DNA of 13,211 nucleotides from contig CAMZCW010000048.1 of NCBI GenBank assembly GCA_947305045.1, positions 1 through 13,211 on the forward strand, in the 5' to 3' direction. Origin of the DNA: an uncultured Bacteroidales bacterium. Lineage in GTDB: Bacteria; Bacteroidota; Bacteroidia; Bacteroidales; UBA932. Position numbers and translations under genes: made by a program. This document shows positions 1 through 6,761 of the stretch, piece by piece; the first letter of the stretch is position 1, and every line of letters begins with the position of its first letter. The notes under the pieces were generated by a model. It saw only the letters and a program-made list of their open reading frames with translations. It made no database searches and was not told where the DNA came from.

Positions 1-27
1 GAAGAGTTAGAAGTGTTATATAAGTAG
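1..27 (+). CDS. Possible 3' end of an upstream gene (partial)
   Basis: Read from base 1, the first frame gives the tail EELEVLYK and then a TAG stop at 25-27, 6 nt before the thioesterase start. The close spacing fits a gene ending just outside the window and belonging to the same operon. Eight codons are far too few to identify a family, and the open frame could be chance. Confidence 0.3.
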   Translation, partial: EELEVLYK

Positions 28-33
28 TGTAAA

Positions 34-780
34 ATGAAGCCGGTCAGTAGAGAAGGATACAAATTCAGACAGGATATTTCCATCCCGTGCTACCAGACGG
101 ACAGCAAGCTGCAGCTCAGGCCTGCCGCTTTTATGGACCTGGCCCAGGAAATTGCCTATTGGGCCGCTCAGGAGCTGGGATTCGGCTACGATACCCTCCA
201 TATCCATCACACGGCCTGGGTGCTCAGCCGCATGCACATCCATTTTGTGCAGCCTGCTCTCTGGCGGGATCAGGTGTCGATTTACACCTGGCACAAAGGC
301 TCCGCCGGTCTGTTTTACATGCGTGATTTCGACCTGCGGAATGAAGCAGGGGAGCACAGCGTAGTTTGCACCAGTTCCTGGGTGGTGATCAACGAGGAAA
401 CCCGCCGCCTGGTGCGCCCGGAAGACCTGGCCCAGTTCCTGGCCGTGGATTACGAGGTGGACGATGCCATCGCGGAACCTGCCCCCAAAGTGGCTCTGCC
501 CAAGGACAGTGAAGCGGAATGCGTGGCAACGCACCGCGTAGCTTTCTCGGATGTAGACCTCATTGGCCATACCAACAATGCACGCTATGTGGTGTGGGCC
601 ATGGACTGCCTGCCGCTCTCTCAGACGGAGCAGCCGCTTAAAGACTTGTATATCAATTTCAATAAAGAGACCAAGGCCGATGAGCTTGTACAGCTCTATC
701 GCCTGCAGGACGGCGCTTCCTGGTATGTGGAAGGCCGCGTGGACGGCAAGTCCTGCTTTGTTGTAAAACTGGAATATTGA
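34..780 (+). CDS. Acyl-[acyl-carrier-protein] thioesterase
   Basis: This 248-residue protein fits the bacterial acyl-ACP thioesterases related to plant FatA/FatB, cytosolic enzymes that hydrolyse acyl-ACP to free fatty acid and ACP. The family has two hot-dog folds. The first covers roughly residues 10-140, with the long helix segment DLAQEIAYWAAQELGF and the strand SRMHIHFVQPALWRDQV. The second covers roughly 160-248 and carries the D-x-D/N-x(3)-H-x-N-N signature at 173-182 (DVDLIGHTNN), followed by ARYVVWAMD, typical of these enzymes. Length is normal for the bacterial group. The ATG at 34 is the first in frame, with no clear Shine-Dalgarno, as is usual in Bacteroidota. The TGA stop is 2 nt before the transporter start, so the two are probably cotranscribed. 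The acyl chain-length preference cannot be read from sequence. Confidence 0.92.
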   Translation: MKPVSREGYKFRQDISIPCYQTDSKLQLRPAAFMDLAQEIAYWAAQELGFGYDTLHIHHTAWVLSRMHIHFVQPALWRDQVSIYTWHKGSAGLFYMRDFDLRNEAGEHSVVCTSSWVVINEETRRLVRPEDLAQFLAVDYEVDDAIAEPAPKVALPKDSEAECVATHRVAFSDVDLIGHTNNARYVVWAMDCLPLSQTEQPLKDLYINFNKETKADELVQLYRLQDGASWYVEGRVDGKSCFVVKLEY

Positions 781-782
781 CT

Positions 783-2468
783 ATGAAAGATTTGTTTTTT
801 GGATACGGTGTCGCCCATAGCATCATGCTGCTTGCTTTTGTTATCGGCATTGGACTTTTTCTGGGCCGATTCAAAGTTAAAGGCATCTCCCTGGGCTCCA
901 CCTGGATTCTTTTCCTGGGCATCCTGATGGGCCACCTGGGCTTCCAGATGGATCTGGATATGCTGCATTTTGTGAAAGAATTCGGCCTGATCCTCTTTGT
1001 GTTTTCCATTGGCCTGCAGGTGGGCCCCGGTTTCTTCCATTCGTTCAAGAGCGGCGGCGTAAAGATGAATCTGCTGGCCGTGATGAATATTCTGCTGGCC
1101 GTTGCGGCTACATATGCGATATCGGCCATCAGCGGAGAAAGCCTCTCTACCATGGTGGGCGTTATGTCCGGCGCCGTGACCAATACGCCCGGCCTGGGCG
1201 CCGCCCAGCAAACTTTTATCGACACATCCGTGGCAGGAGGCACCAGTGCTTTGGCTGCAAGTGAGGTTTCCGGGCACCTGGCATCGGCCTACGCCGTAGC
1301 CTATCCCATTGGCGTTATCGGCGTTATCGGCGTCATTCTCCTGTTCAAGGCTCTTTTCCGGATCGACCATAAAACGGAACTGGCACAGCTGAAAGCGCAG
1401 GACGATGAGGTGGAGAAAGCCCGCCGCATGCACGTGATGGTGGAGAATCCGGCCATTTTCGGGCGCAAGCTATCCGGCATCCTGCAGGAGTTCGGCGGCG
1501 ATTTTGTGGTGTCCCGTATCATGAAGGGCGACGAAATCCTGTTCCCGCAGCCGGATACCATCCTGAACGAGGGCGATAAACTGCTCATTGTGACCTCGCA
1601 GAACGAGGTCGATAAAATTCGCATCCTCTTTGGCGAGGAAGTGCCTATGCATCAGGCGGACTGGCAGGTGAAAGATCACAACATGGTCACCCGTCGCATT
1701 GTGGTCACCAATGGGAAGCTCACCGGTAAAAAGCTCAAGGAGCTGGGTTTCCGCAGCGCCTATGGCGTGAGCGTTACGCGGGTGATCCGCGCAGGCGTGG
1801 AACTGGTGGCCAGCCCCAACCTCTATATCCAGGTGGGGGACGGCCTCATGTGTGTGGGTACGCTGAAAAATATCGAAAACCTGGCCAAGAAGGTGGGTAA
1901 CTCCAACGACGCCCTTAACAAACCCAATCTGGTGCCCATTTTCCTGGGTATTGTTGTGGGTATCATCTTTGGCTCGCTTCCCATCCGTTTCCCGGGCATT
2001 CCGCAGGCTATCAAACTGGGTCTGGCCGGCGGCCCGCTCATCATTGCCATCCTGCTGGGCCACTTCGGCCCCAAATATAAAATCACCACTTATACCACCA
2101 CCAGCGCCAATCTGATGCTGCGGGAAATTGGCATCGCCATGTTCCTGGCTGCCGTGGGCATTGGTGCCGGAGCGGACTTCTGGAAGTCCATCGTGGGCGG
2201 TGGTTACTGGTGGATCCTGTACGGCGCCATCATCACCATTGTGCCGCTGTGCATCACCTTTATAGTGGCCCGTGCGTTCTGCCACCTGAATTTTTACCAG
2301 ATTTGCGGCCTTATCAGCGGCTCCTGCACCAATCCGCCGGTGCTGGCCTTCGCCCAGGGCATGTATGGGAGCGACTACACGTCCGTGAACTATGCCACGG
2401 TGTATCCGCTTTCCATGTTCATGCGCGTGCTGGTGGCCCAGCTGCTCATCCTGGTCGCCATGGCATAG
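783..2468 (+). CDS. AspT/YidE/YbjL-type putative transporter with two RCK_C domains
   Basis: This 561-residue inner-membrane protein has the full layout of the aspartate:alanine exchanger-type family (TC 2.A.81; E. coli YidE/YbjL). An N-terminal membrane half (about residues 8-195) and a C-terminal membrane half (about 382-561) flank two soluble RCK_C/TrkA-C regulatory domains (about 205-285 and 295-370). The two halves are pseudo-repeats, each with the family TNxP motif: GAVTNTPGL at 130-138 and GSCTNPPVL at 513-521. Characterised relatives exchange aspartate for alanine or export dicarboxylates; the substrate here is unknown. The frame is open from a TTG at 777, but the ATG at 783 is preferred: it does not overlap the thioesterase stop and starts MKDLFFGYG. 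A 9-bp tandem repeat (1311-1337) encodes GVIGVIGVI in a membrane helix. Confidence 0.9.
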   Translation: MKDLFFGYGVAHSIMLLAFVIGIGLFLGRFKVKGISLGSTWILFLGILMGHLGFQMDLDMLHFVKEFGLILFVFSIGLQVGPGFFHSFKSGGVKMNLLAVMNILLAVAATYAISAISGESLSTMVGVMSGAVTNTPGLGAAQQTFIDTSVAGGTSALAASEVSGHLASAYAVAYPIGVIGVIGVILLFKALFRIDHKTELAQLKAQDDEVEKARRMHVMVENPAIFGRKLSGILQEFGGDFVVSRIMKGDEILFPQPDTILNEGDKLLIVTSQNEVDKIRILFGEEVPMHQADWQVKDHNMVTRRIVVTNGKLTGKKLKELGFRSAYGVSVTRVIRAGVELVASPNLYIQVGDGLMCVGTLKNIENLAKKVGNSNDALNKPNLVPIFLGIVVGIIFGSLPIRFPGIPQAIKLGLAGGPLIIAILLGHFGPKYKITTYTTTSANLMLREIGIAMFLAAVGIGAGADFWKSIVGGGYWWILYGAIITIVPLCITFIVARAFCHLNFYQICGLISGSCTNPPVLAFAQGMYGSDYTSVNYATVYPLSMFMRVLVAQLLILVAMA

Positions 2469-2471
2469 CTT

Positions 2472-3062
2472 ATGATGGATTTGGTTTATCCTTCGGAACC
2501 CGCTCCGCTGTATCCCCGGCCTTCTATCGCGCGTCCGGGTCGGCAACTCGCCCCCAGGGGAGAGTTGCTGCCGCTTATGGAGCCATCCGGGCTGGTCTAT
2601 GGTCAGGCATCCCGCGAGTGGTGCCATAGCGGTTCTAAGGCGCTCCACCCGGTGGTCCATTTGCATATTGTGGACAGACTGGGCAATATCTATCTCCAAA
2701 AACGGGCGATGACCAAGGATCTTCTTCCCGGCTATTGGGATACGGCGGTGGGCGGTCACGTAACCTACGGCGAGCAGGCCGTGGAGGCCCTGTACCGCGA
2801 GGCAGCGGAGGAACTGGGCCTGCACGCATTCAATCCCATCCCGCTGGATACCTACATTTACCAGACGGAGCGCGACAACGAATTCGTGTTCATGTACGCC
2901 ACGGTAGGGCATCCGGACATAGCCCCGGACGAGGCCGAAGTCTCCGAAGGGAGGTGGTGGAGCCAGGAGGAACTGGACGCTGCTTTCGGCAAGAATCTCC
3001 TTACGCCCAACTTTGAGTCAGAATTTATGCAAATTCGTGCCCGTTTACTGGCATTGTTGTAG
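2472..3062 (+). CDS. Nudix hydrolase (YfcD/IDI-like subgroup) with N-terminal extension
   Basis: A Nudix-fold pyrophosphohydrolase of 196 residues. The full Nudix box G-x5-E-x7-R-E-x2-E-E-x-G lies at residues 95-116: G95, E101, R109, E110, E113, E114, G116, with the metal-binding glutamates intact. The lead-in with CHSGSKALHPVVHLHI (51-66) and then YLQKR and WDTAVGGH is typical of the subgroup that includes E. coli YfcD and resembles isopentenyl-diphosphate isomerase. Substrate is not predictable. The family normally begins near ELLPLMEPSG (31-40), so about 30 Pro/Arg-rich residues precede the usual start. ATG codons at 2472 and 2475 are the only ATGs before M36; a TTG at codon 32 is an alternative start. 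The gene begins 3 nt after the transporter stop, so it probably belongs to that operon. Confidence 0.87.
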   Translation: MMDLVYPSEPAPLYPRPSIARPGRQLAPRGELLPLMEPSGLVYGQASREWCHSGSKALHPVVHLHIVDRLGNIYLQKRAMTKDLLPGYWDTAVGGHVTYGEQAVEALYREAAEELGLHAFNPIPLDTYIYQTERDNEFVFMYATVGHPDIAPDEAEVSEGRWWSQEELDAAFGKNLLTPNFESEFMQIRARLLALL

Positions 3063-3082
3063 GATTTCCCCCAAAAAAGCCG

Positions 3083-3098
3083 TAACTTTACAAAGTTA
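3083..3098 (+). promoter_or_regulatory. Probable -7 box and overlapping palindrome before the DUF4922 gene
   Basis: TAACTTTA at 3083-3090 is one base from the Bacteroidota -7 consensus TAnnTTTG and ends 7 nt before the ATG at 3098, implying a very short or absent 5' leader. The same bases form the inverted repeat TAACTTT-AC-AAAGTTA (3083-3098), whose last A is the A of the start codon. No good -33 TTTG stands at the usual 19-21 nt spacing (TTG at 3057-3059 is about 23 nt away), so the promoter call rests on one box. Confidence 0.4.
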
Positions 3099-4666
3099 TG
3101 GCATCAGATATCGACAAATTTGTACATGACCAACTGTCGGTGTGGCCGGCGGTAGCGGCCAAGTACCGGGCCCTGAAGAGTACCCGTACCCGCACCTTGC
3201 CGCTGCGGAGCATGCTGGTTACGCTGCAGTCCAATCCGGGACGCATGCCCATTTTCGACCATGGTTGCCCGCTGTGCGAGGAAAACTACATGGAGCACCA
3301 GCACACGCTTCCGTTCGAAGGCCGGAAAGGCCGCAAGTACAACATCCTGGTAAACAGGGCGCCCATCTTCCCCAACCACCTGGTCATCACGCGCGATATT
3401 CATGCTCCGCAAACCATTTGGCACCGTTTCCCGGACATGTTGGACCTGGCTGCCCTGCTGGAGAATTATATTGTCTTTTATAACAGCCCCAACAGCGGTA
3501 CCACGGTGCCGCAGCATGCTCATTTCCAGGCTTGCCCCAAAGGGTATATGCCGCTGGAGCGTGTGGCGGAGCGCCTGCTTCGGGCCATACGGGCAGGAGA
3601 GGCATCGCCCGAGCTTCGTTTCATCACTTCCGTCAGAGATGCGCAACTGTATCATTTCCAAAGGTTTAACCGGGGGATTTTCATGTTGCGCGCTACCACT
3701 TCCAAGTCCATGGCCAAGCTGTTTTATCGGCTCCTGGACTGCCTGAATCTGCTGGCGGAAGAAACAGAGCCTCGCTTCAATGCGTTCACTTATTGCAGTG
3801 AAGGGGAGTTCCGGGCTGTTGTGATTCTTCGCAGCGCCTCGCGCCCGCAGTGCTATTATGCAGAGGGGGAAGCCCATTTTGCCATTACGCCCGGTGCGGC
3901 GGACATGGCCGGCTTCTTTGTGGTGCCCGAGGAAGGAGATTTTGACCGCTTAAACGCAGACGTCCTGGCGCAGATTTATGACGATGTCACCTTGTCTGCG
4001 GAGGAGGAAGAACGCCTGTTGTGGCGCCTCGTACGCACCCAGCCCCGGATTGAGGTGGGCATGGTCGCAGCACCGCAGATTGGGTTTGAAATTATCTCGG
4101 ACGGCGCCGGCCCGCAGCAGGTGTCGTATCGGGAAGGAAAAATCGACTATAATGGCGTGCTGTACGATGAACTGGTGTTTGAGGCCGTTACCATTTCCAC
4201 CCTCTTTGCGGAGCCTTCTTTCATCTTGTACGGGGAGGGGGAGCCCATGCGCTTTGCCGGCACGCTCAAGTTCATTGTGAACGGAGGAAAGGTGCAGGCG
4301 GTGAACGTGATAGGCGCAGAAGATTACCTGCTCAGCGTGGTGTCACTCCTGCCGGAAGAGCAGCGCCGGGAGGCGGCCTTCGCCATCCGGGGAAGACTCT
4401 TGGAACTGGTGGCCCGCCGCAAGGCCTGCCACAATACCGTGGGAGGTCCGGAGCTGGTGAGCACGGAAGAAGTGGTGACATGGCTGACACATCGGCCCGC
4501 CCGGACGCTGCAGCCGGACCATGCTCCCGCCCATGCCCGGTACGATGTCAGTGCCGGGGAGCAGGGACAGCGCTACATTGGGCTTACGCCCCGTGCCGAT
4601 GCCCATGCCCGCACCGTAATTGACGAAACTTGGGGACAGACCAATGGCAACGATAGGCATATTTGA
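3098..4666 (+). CDS. DUF4922 (GalT/HIT-like) protein fused to a truncated SpoIID/LytB-like domain
   Basis: This 522-residue protein has two parts. Residues about 40-310 match DUF4922, a GalT/HIT-superfamily nucleotidyltransferase-like domain: a CPLC pair (C57, C60), NILVNRAPIFPNHLVIT (82-98) and the H-x-H-x-Q active-site motif H140-A-H142-F-Q144, comparable to HPHGQ of galactose-1-phosphate uridylyltransferase. Residues about 316-512 resemble the SpoIID/LytB domain of peptidoglycan lytic transglycosylases: IEVGMVAAPQIGFEI, then an Asn-Gly/Tyr-rich strand region, AVNVIGAEDYLLSVV (401-415) and ARYDVSAGEQGQRYIGLT (480-497). In Bacteroidales relatives as I recall them, this fusion continues for a few hundred residues with the Cys/Gly-rich and HGVG motifs. 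Here it ends at about ETWGQ (514) plus eight residues. The conserved Glu-Met step after the YL-SVV strand reads SLLP. The substrate of the DUF4922 half is unknown. The last 23 nt overlap murI. Confidence 0.83.
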   Translation: MASDIDKFVHDQLSVWPAVAAKYRALKSTRTRTLPLRSMLVTLQSNPGRMPIFDHGCPLCEENYMEHQHTLPFEGRKGRKYNILVNRAPIFPNHLVITRDIHAPQTIWHRFPDMLDLAALLENYIVFYNSPNSGTTVPQHAHFQACPKGYMPLERVAERLLRAIRAGEASPELRFITSVRDAQLYHFQRFNRGIFMLRATTSKSMAKLFYRLLDCLNLLAEETEPRFNAFTYCSEGEFRAVVILRSASRPQCYYAEGEAHFAITPGAADMAGFFVVPEEGDFDRLNADVLAQIYDDVTLSAEEEERLLWRLVRTQPRIEVGMVAAPQIGFEIISDGAGPQQVSYREGKIDYNGVLYDELVFEAVTISTLFAEPSFILYGEGEPMRFAGTLKFIVNGGKVQAVNVIGAEDYLLSVVSLLPEEQRREAAFAIRGRLLELVARRKACHNTVGGPELVSTEEVVTWLTHRPARTLQPDHAPAHARYDVSAGEQGQRYIGLTPRADAHARTVIDETWGQTNGNDRHI

Positions 4667-5408
4667 CTCCGGAAGCGGCGGCCTTTCGGTATATAGGGAA
4701 CTCATAAAAGTACTGCCGCAGGAACAGTATCACTATTTCTCCGACAACGCGCATTGTCCGTACGGAGAAAAAACGCCCCTGTACATTCAGCGTCGCGGGC
4801 GTTTTATCACGGAATTCCTCCTGGATAAAGGGGCCGATATCATTGTGGTGGCCTGCAACACGGCTACGGCAGCGGCCATCGCTACCTTGCGGGCGGAGTA
4901 TCCGGACGTGCCGTTCGTGGGCATGGAACCGGCCGTGAAACCCGCGGCGCTGGGTACGCATTCGGGGGTGATCGGCGTCCTGGCTACAGCCGGTACCCTA
5001 AAGGGGTCCAAGTACCTGACCACCAGGGGCTTGTATGAGGATAATGTGCGCATTGTAGAGCACGTTGGACAGGGCTTTGTGGAACTGGTGGAGGCCGGCA
5101 AGCTGGATGGCCCGGAAACCGTGGAAACTGTACGTGCTTCCCTGAAGCCGCTGCTCGCGGCCGGAGCGGACACCATTGTCCTGGGCTGCACGCACTATCC
5201 TTTTCTGCAGCCGGTGATTGAGCGGCTGTCCGGTCCTTCCGTACGCGTTATCGACCCGGCTCCTGCCGTCGCCCGGCAAACCGTACACGTGCTGGAGCAA
5301 CGCGGAATTGTTACCGGCGTGGGCCCTTTCTCCGTGAAGCTCCATGCTTCCGGGGACTCCGCCGCCCTCCAGCGTATCTTTGCCCTGGTTCAGTCTGGTG
5401 ACAATTAA
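4644..5408 (+). CDS. murI: Glutamate racemase
   Basis: MurI interconverts L- and D-glutamate in the cytosol, supplying D-Glu for the peptidoglycan stem peptide. The 254-residue protein is of normal length and has all family motifs: IGIFDSGSGGLSV at 4-16 (D8, S9), the PYGEK segment at 39-43, the first catalytic cysteine C71 in VVACNTATAAA, and the second, C182, with H184 in LGCTHYPFLQP. The frame is open from a TTG at 4620, but the ATG at 4644 puts the start directly at the universally conserved N-terminal strand and is preferred. It overlaps the end of the DUF4922/SpoIID gene by 23 nt in a different frame, which suggests cotranscription and perhaps translational coupling. The gene ends with TAA at 5406-5408, 31 nt before a stem-loop. 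Confidence 0.96.
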   Translation: MATIGIFDSGSGGLSVYRELIKVLPQEQYHYFSDNAHCPYGEKTPLYIQRRGRFITEFLLDKGADIIVVACNTATAAAIATLRAEYPDVPFVGMEPAVKPAALGTHSGVIGVLATAGTLKGSKYLTTRGLYEDNVRIVEHVGQGFVELVEAGKLDGPETVETVRASLKPLLAAGADTIVLGCTHYPFLQPVIERLSGPSVRVIDPAPAVARQTVHVLEQRGIVTGVGPFSVKLHASGDSAALQRIFALVQSGDN

Positions 5409-5438
5409 GTGATTGATTACCAGCTGTTTGTAGTATAA

Positions 5439-5463
5439 TCCTCGTTTGATTTTTGAACGAGGA
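5439..5463. other. Stem-loop between murI and the DUF1343 gene (hairpin copy 1)
   Basis: TCCTCGTT (5439-5446) pairs with AACGAGGA (5456-5463) around a 9-nt loop. No T-run follows on the + strand, so it is a poor intrinsic terminator, though it could still attenuate transcription or stabilise an RNA end. The stem arms are nearly the same as those of the terminator at 8241-8272. A TTTG at 5427-5430 and GATTTTTG at 5448-5455, which is inside the hairpin, are weak promoter candidates with 17-nt spacing. Confidence 0.6.
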
Positions 5464-5493
5464 ATGTGTTAAAACTAATTGATTTACAATAAG

Positions 5494-6741
5494 ATGAGTG
5501 TCACAAAGAAATCCGTCTTTACAAGCCTTTTCCTTCTTCTGAGTGTAGTGTTACGCGCGCAGGTGCTCACAGGAATCGATGTGCTGCAGATGAACGGTTT
5601 TGAGGAACTCCGCGGTAAGCGGGTGGGGCTGGTGACCAATCCCAGCGGGGTAGACCGGAACCTCCGTTCCACCATCGACATTCTGTTTGAAGCACCGGAA
5701 GTGAATCTGGTCGCCCTGTATGGCCCTGAACATGGGGTCCGGGGCGATGCCTACGCCGGAGACCATGTAGAAGGCAGCACGGATCCCAAGACGGGGCTCC
5801 CGGTGTTCTCCCTTTATGGCAGCACGCGTGAGCCCACTCCGGCCATGCTTAAGGGGATTGACGTTATGGTATACGATATTCAGGACGTGGGCGTGCGCTG
5901 TTACACCTTCATTTCCACGCTGGGGCTGGTGATGCGCGCCTGCGGCCAGGCCGGCATCGAGGTGTTGGTGCTGGACAGGCCCAATCCGCTGGGCGGCAAC
6001 AAGGTGGAAGGCCCGCTGGTGGAGGAGGGCTTCTATTCCTTTGTGAGTCAGTTCCATATCCCGTTCGTTTATGGACTTACGGTCGGGGAGTTTGCCTCGC
6101 TGATTAACGAGGAAGGCCTGAACAAAGGCCAGAAGGGGAATCAGGAGCACGTCAAGTGCAAACTGAACGTAGTGGCCATGCGGGGCTGGCACCGTTGGAT
6201 GCAGTTCCGTGATACCGGTCTGCCCTGGATCCTGCCTTCGCCCAACATCCCCTCCATGGAAAGTGCGCTGTGCTATGCCTCGTCGGGCATCTGTGGCGAG
6301 TACGGCCACATCCACACCGGAGTAGGGTACACCATCCCTTTCCAGGCCTTTGCCATAGACTGGATTGATGCCGATGCCCTCAAGGCCCGTCTGGACAGCT
6401 ACAATCTTCCCGGCGTGGCGTTCCGCACCATCCATTACAAGCCCATCGCCGGGTATTACAATGGCATTCTGGTACATGGTGTCCAGTTCTTTTTCACGGA
6501 CTTTGAAAAGGCGCCCGTGTCGCTCCTGCAGTTCTATGTGATGCAGGCGGTGCAGGAACTCTGGCCCAGGCACAACCCCTATCCGCTCAAGAAGACGCGC
6601 ATGCTGGATATCGTTTGTGGTACGGATTATGTAAGAGTGAATTTTGGAAAGCGTTTGAAAGTGGCCGATATTGAAGCTTACTGGAACAAGGATGCGGATG
6701 CTTTCAAGGCCCTTTCCCGCAATTATTATTTATACGATTAA
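5494..6741 (+). CDS. Secreted DUF1343 protein, NamZ-type exo-beta-N-acetylmuramidase family (GH171)
   Basis: A 415-residue exported protein. The signal peptide is about residues 1-22 (MSVTKK, then a Leu/Val-rich core, LRA before Q23), giving a mature periplasmic or secreted protein. The body matches DUF1343 throughout: GLVTNPSGVD (45-54), LYGPEHGVRGD (75-85), LPVFSLYGSTREPT (102-115), YDIQDVGVRCYTFISTL (127-143), LDRPNPLGG (160-168), GLTVGEFA (194-201) and LPSPNIPS (247-254). Characterised members (NamZ) remove terminal MurNAc from peptidoglycan fragments. In those proteins the segment after the PSPN motif reads about EGT-x(3)-GRGT-x-P; here it is CGEYGHIHTGVGYTIPF (267-283), so this belongs to a divergent branch and activity is unproven. 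The ATG at 5494 is chosen over an upstream TTG at 5479 because it puts the basic KK directly before the hydrophobic core. The next gene is 20 nt downstream. Confidence 0.88.
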   Translation: MSVTKKSVFTSLFLLLSVVLRAQVLTGIDVLQMNGFEELRGKRVGLVTNPSGVDRNLRSTIDILFEAPEVNLVALYGPEHGVRGDAYAGDHVEGSTDPKTGLPVFSLYGSTREPTPAMLKGIDVMVYDIQDVGVRCYTFISTLGLVMRACGQAGIEVLVLDRPNPLGGNKVEGPLVEEGFYSFVSQFHIPFVYGLTVGEFASLINEEGLNKGQKGNQEHVKCKLNVVAMRGWHRWMQFRDTGLPWILPSPNIPSMESALCYASSGICGEYGHIHTGVGYTIPFQAFAIDWIDADALKARLDSYNLPGVAFRTIHYKPIAGYYNGILVHGVQFFFTDFEKAPVSLLQFYVMQAVQELWPRHNPYPLKKTRMLDIVCGTDYVRVNFGKRLKVADIEAYWNKDADAFKALSRNYYLYD

Positions 6742-6761
6742 CCTTTAAAAACTGAGATGCT

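Noticed and set aside
777..782. TTG start for the transporter at 777
   Set aside because: The ATG at 783 follows the thioesterase stop directly and gives a normal N-terminus; TTG would add only two residues and an overlap.
1470..2912. Long minus-strand open frame (480 codons) opposite the transporter and Nudix genes
   Set aside because: It is His/Gly/Gln-rich without a recognisable domain and lies opposite two well-supported genes; its openness follows from the codon bias of the + strand.
4620..4643. TTG start for murI at 4620
   Set aside because: It would add eight residues before the conserved first strand; the ATG at 4644 fits the family start.
5551..6573. Minus-strand open frame (340 codons) opposite the DUF1343 gene
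   Set aside because: No family pattern, and the + strand frame carries all DUF1343 motifs and a signal peptide.
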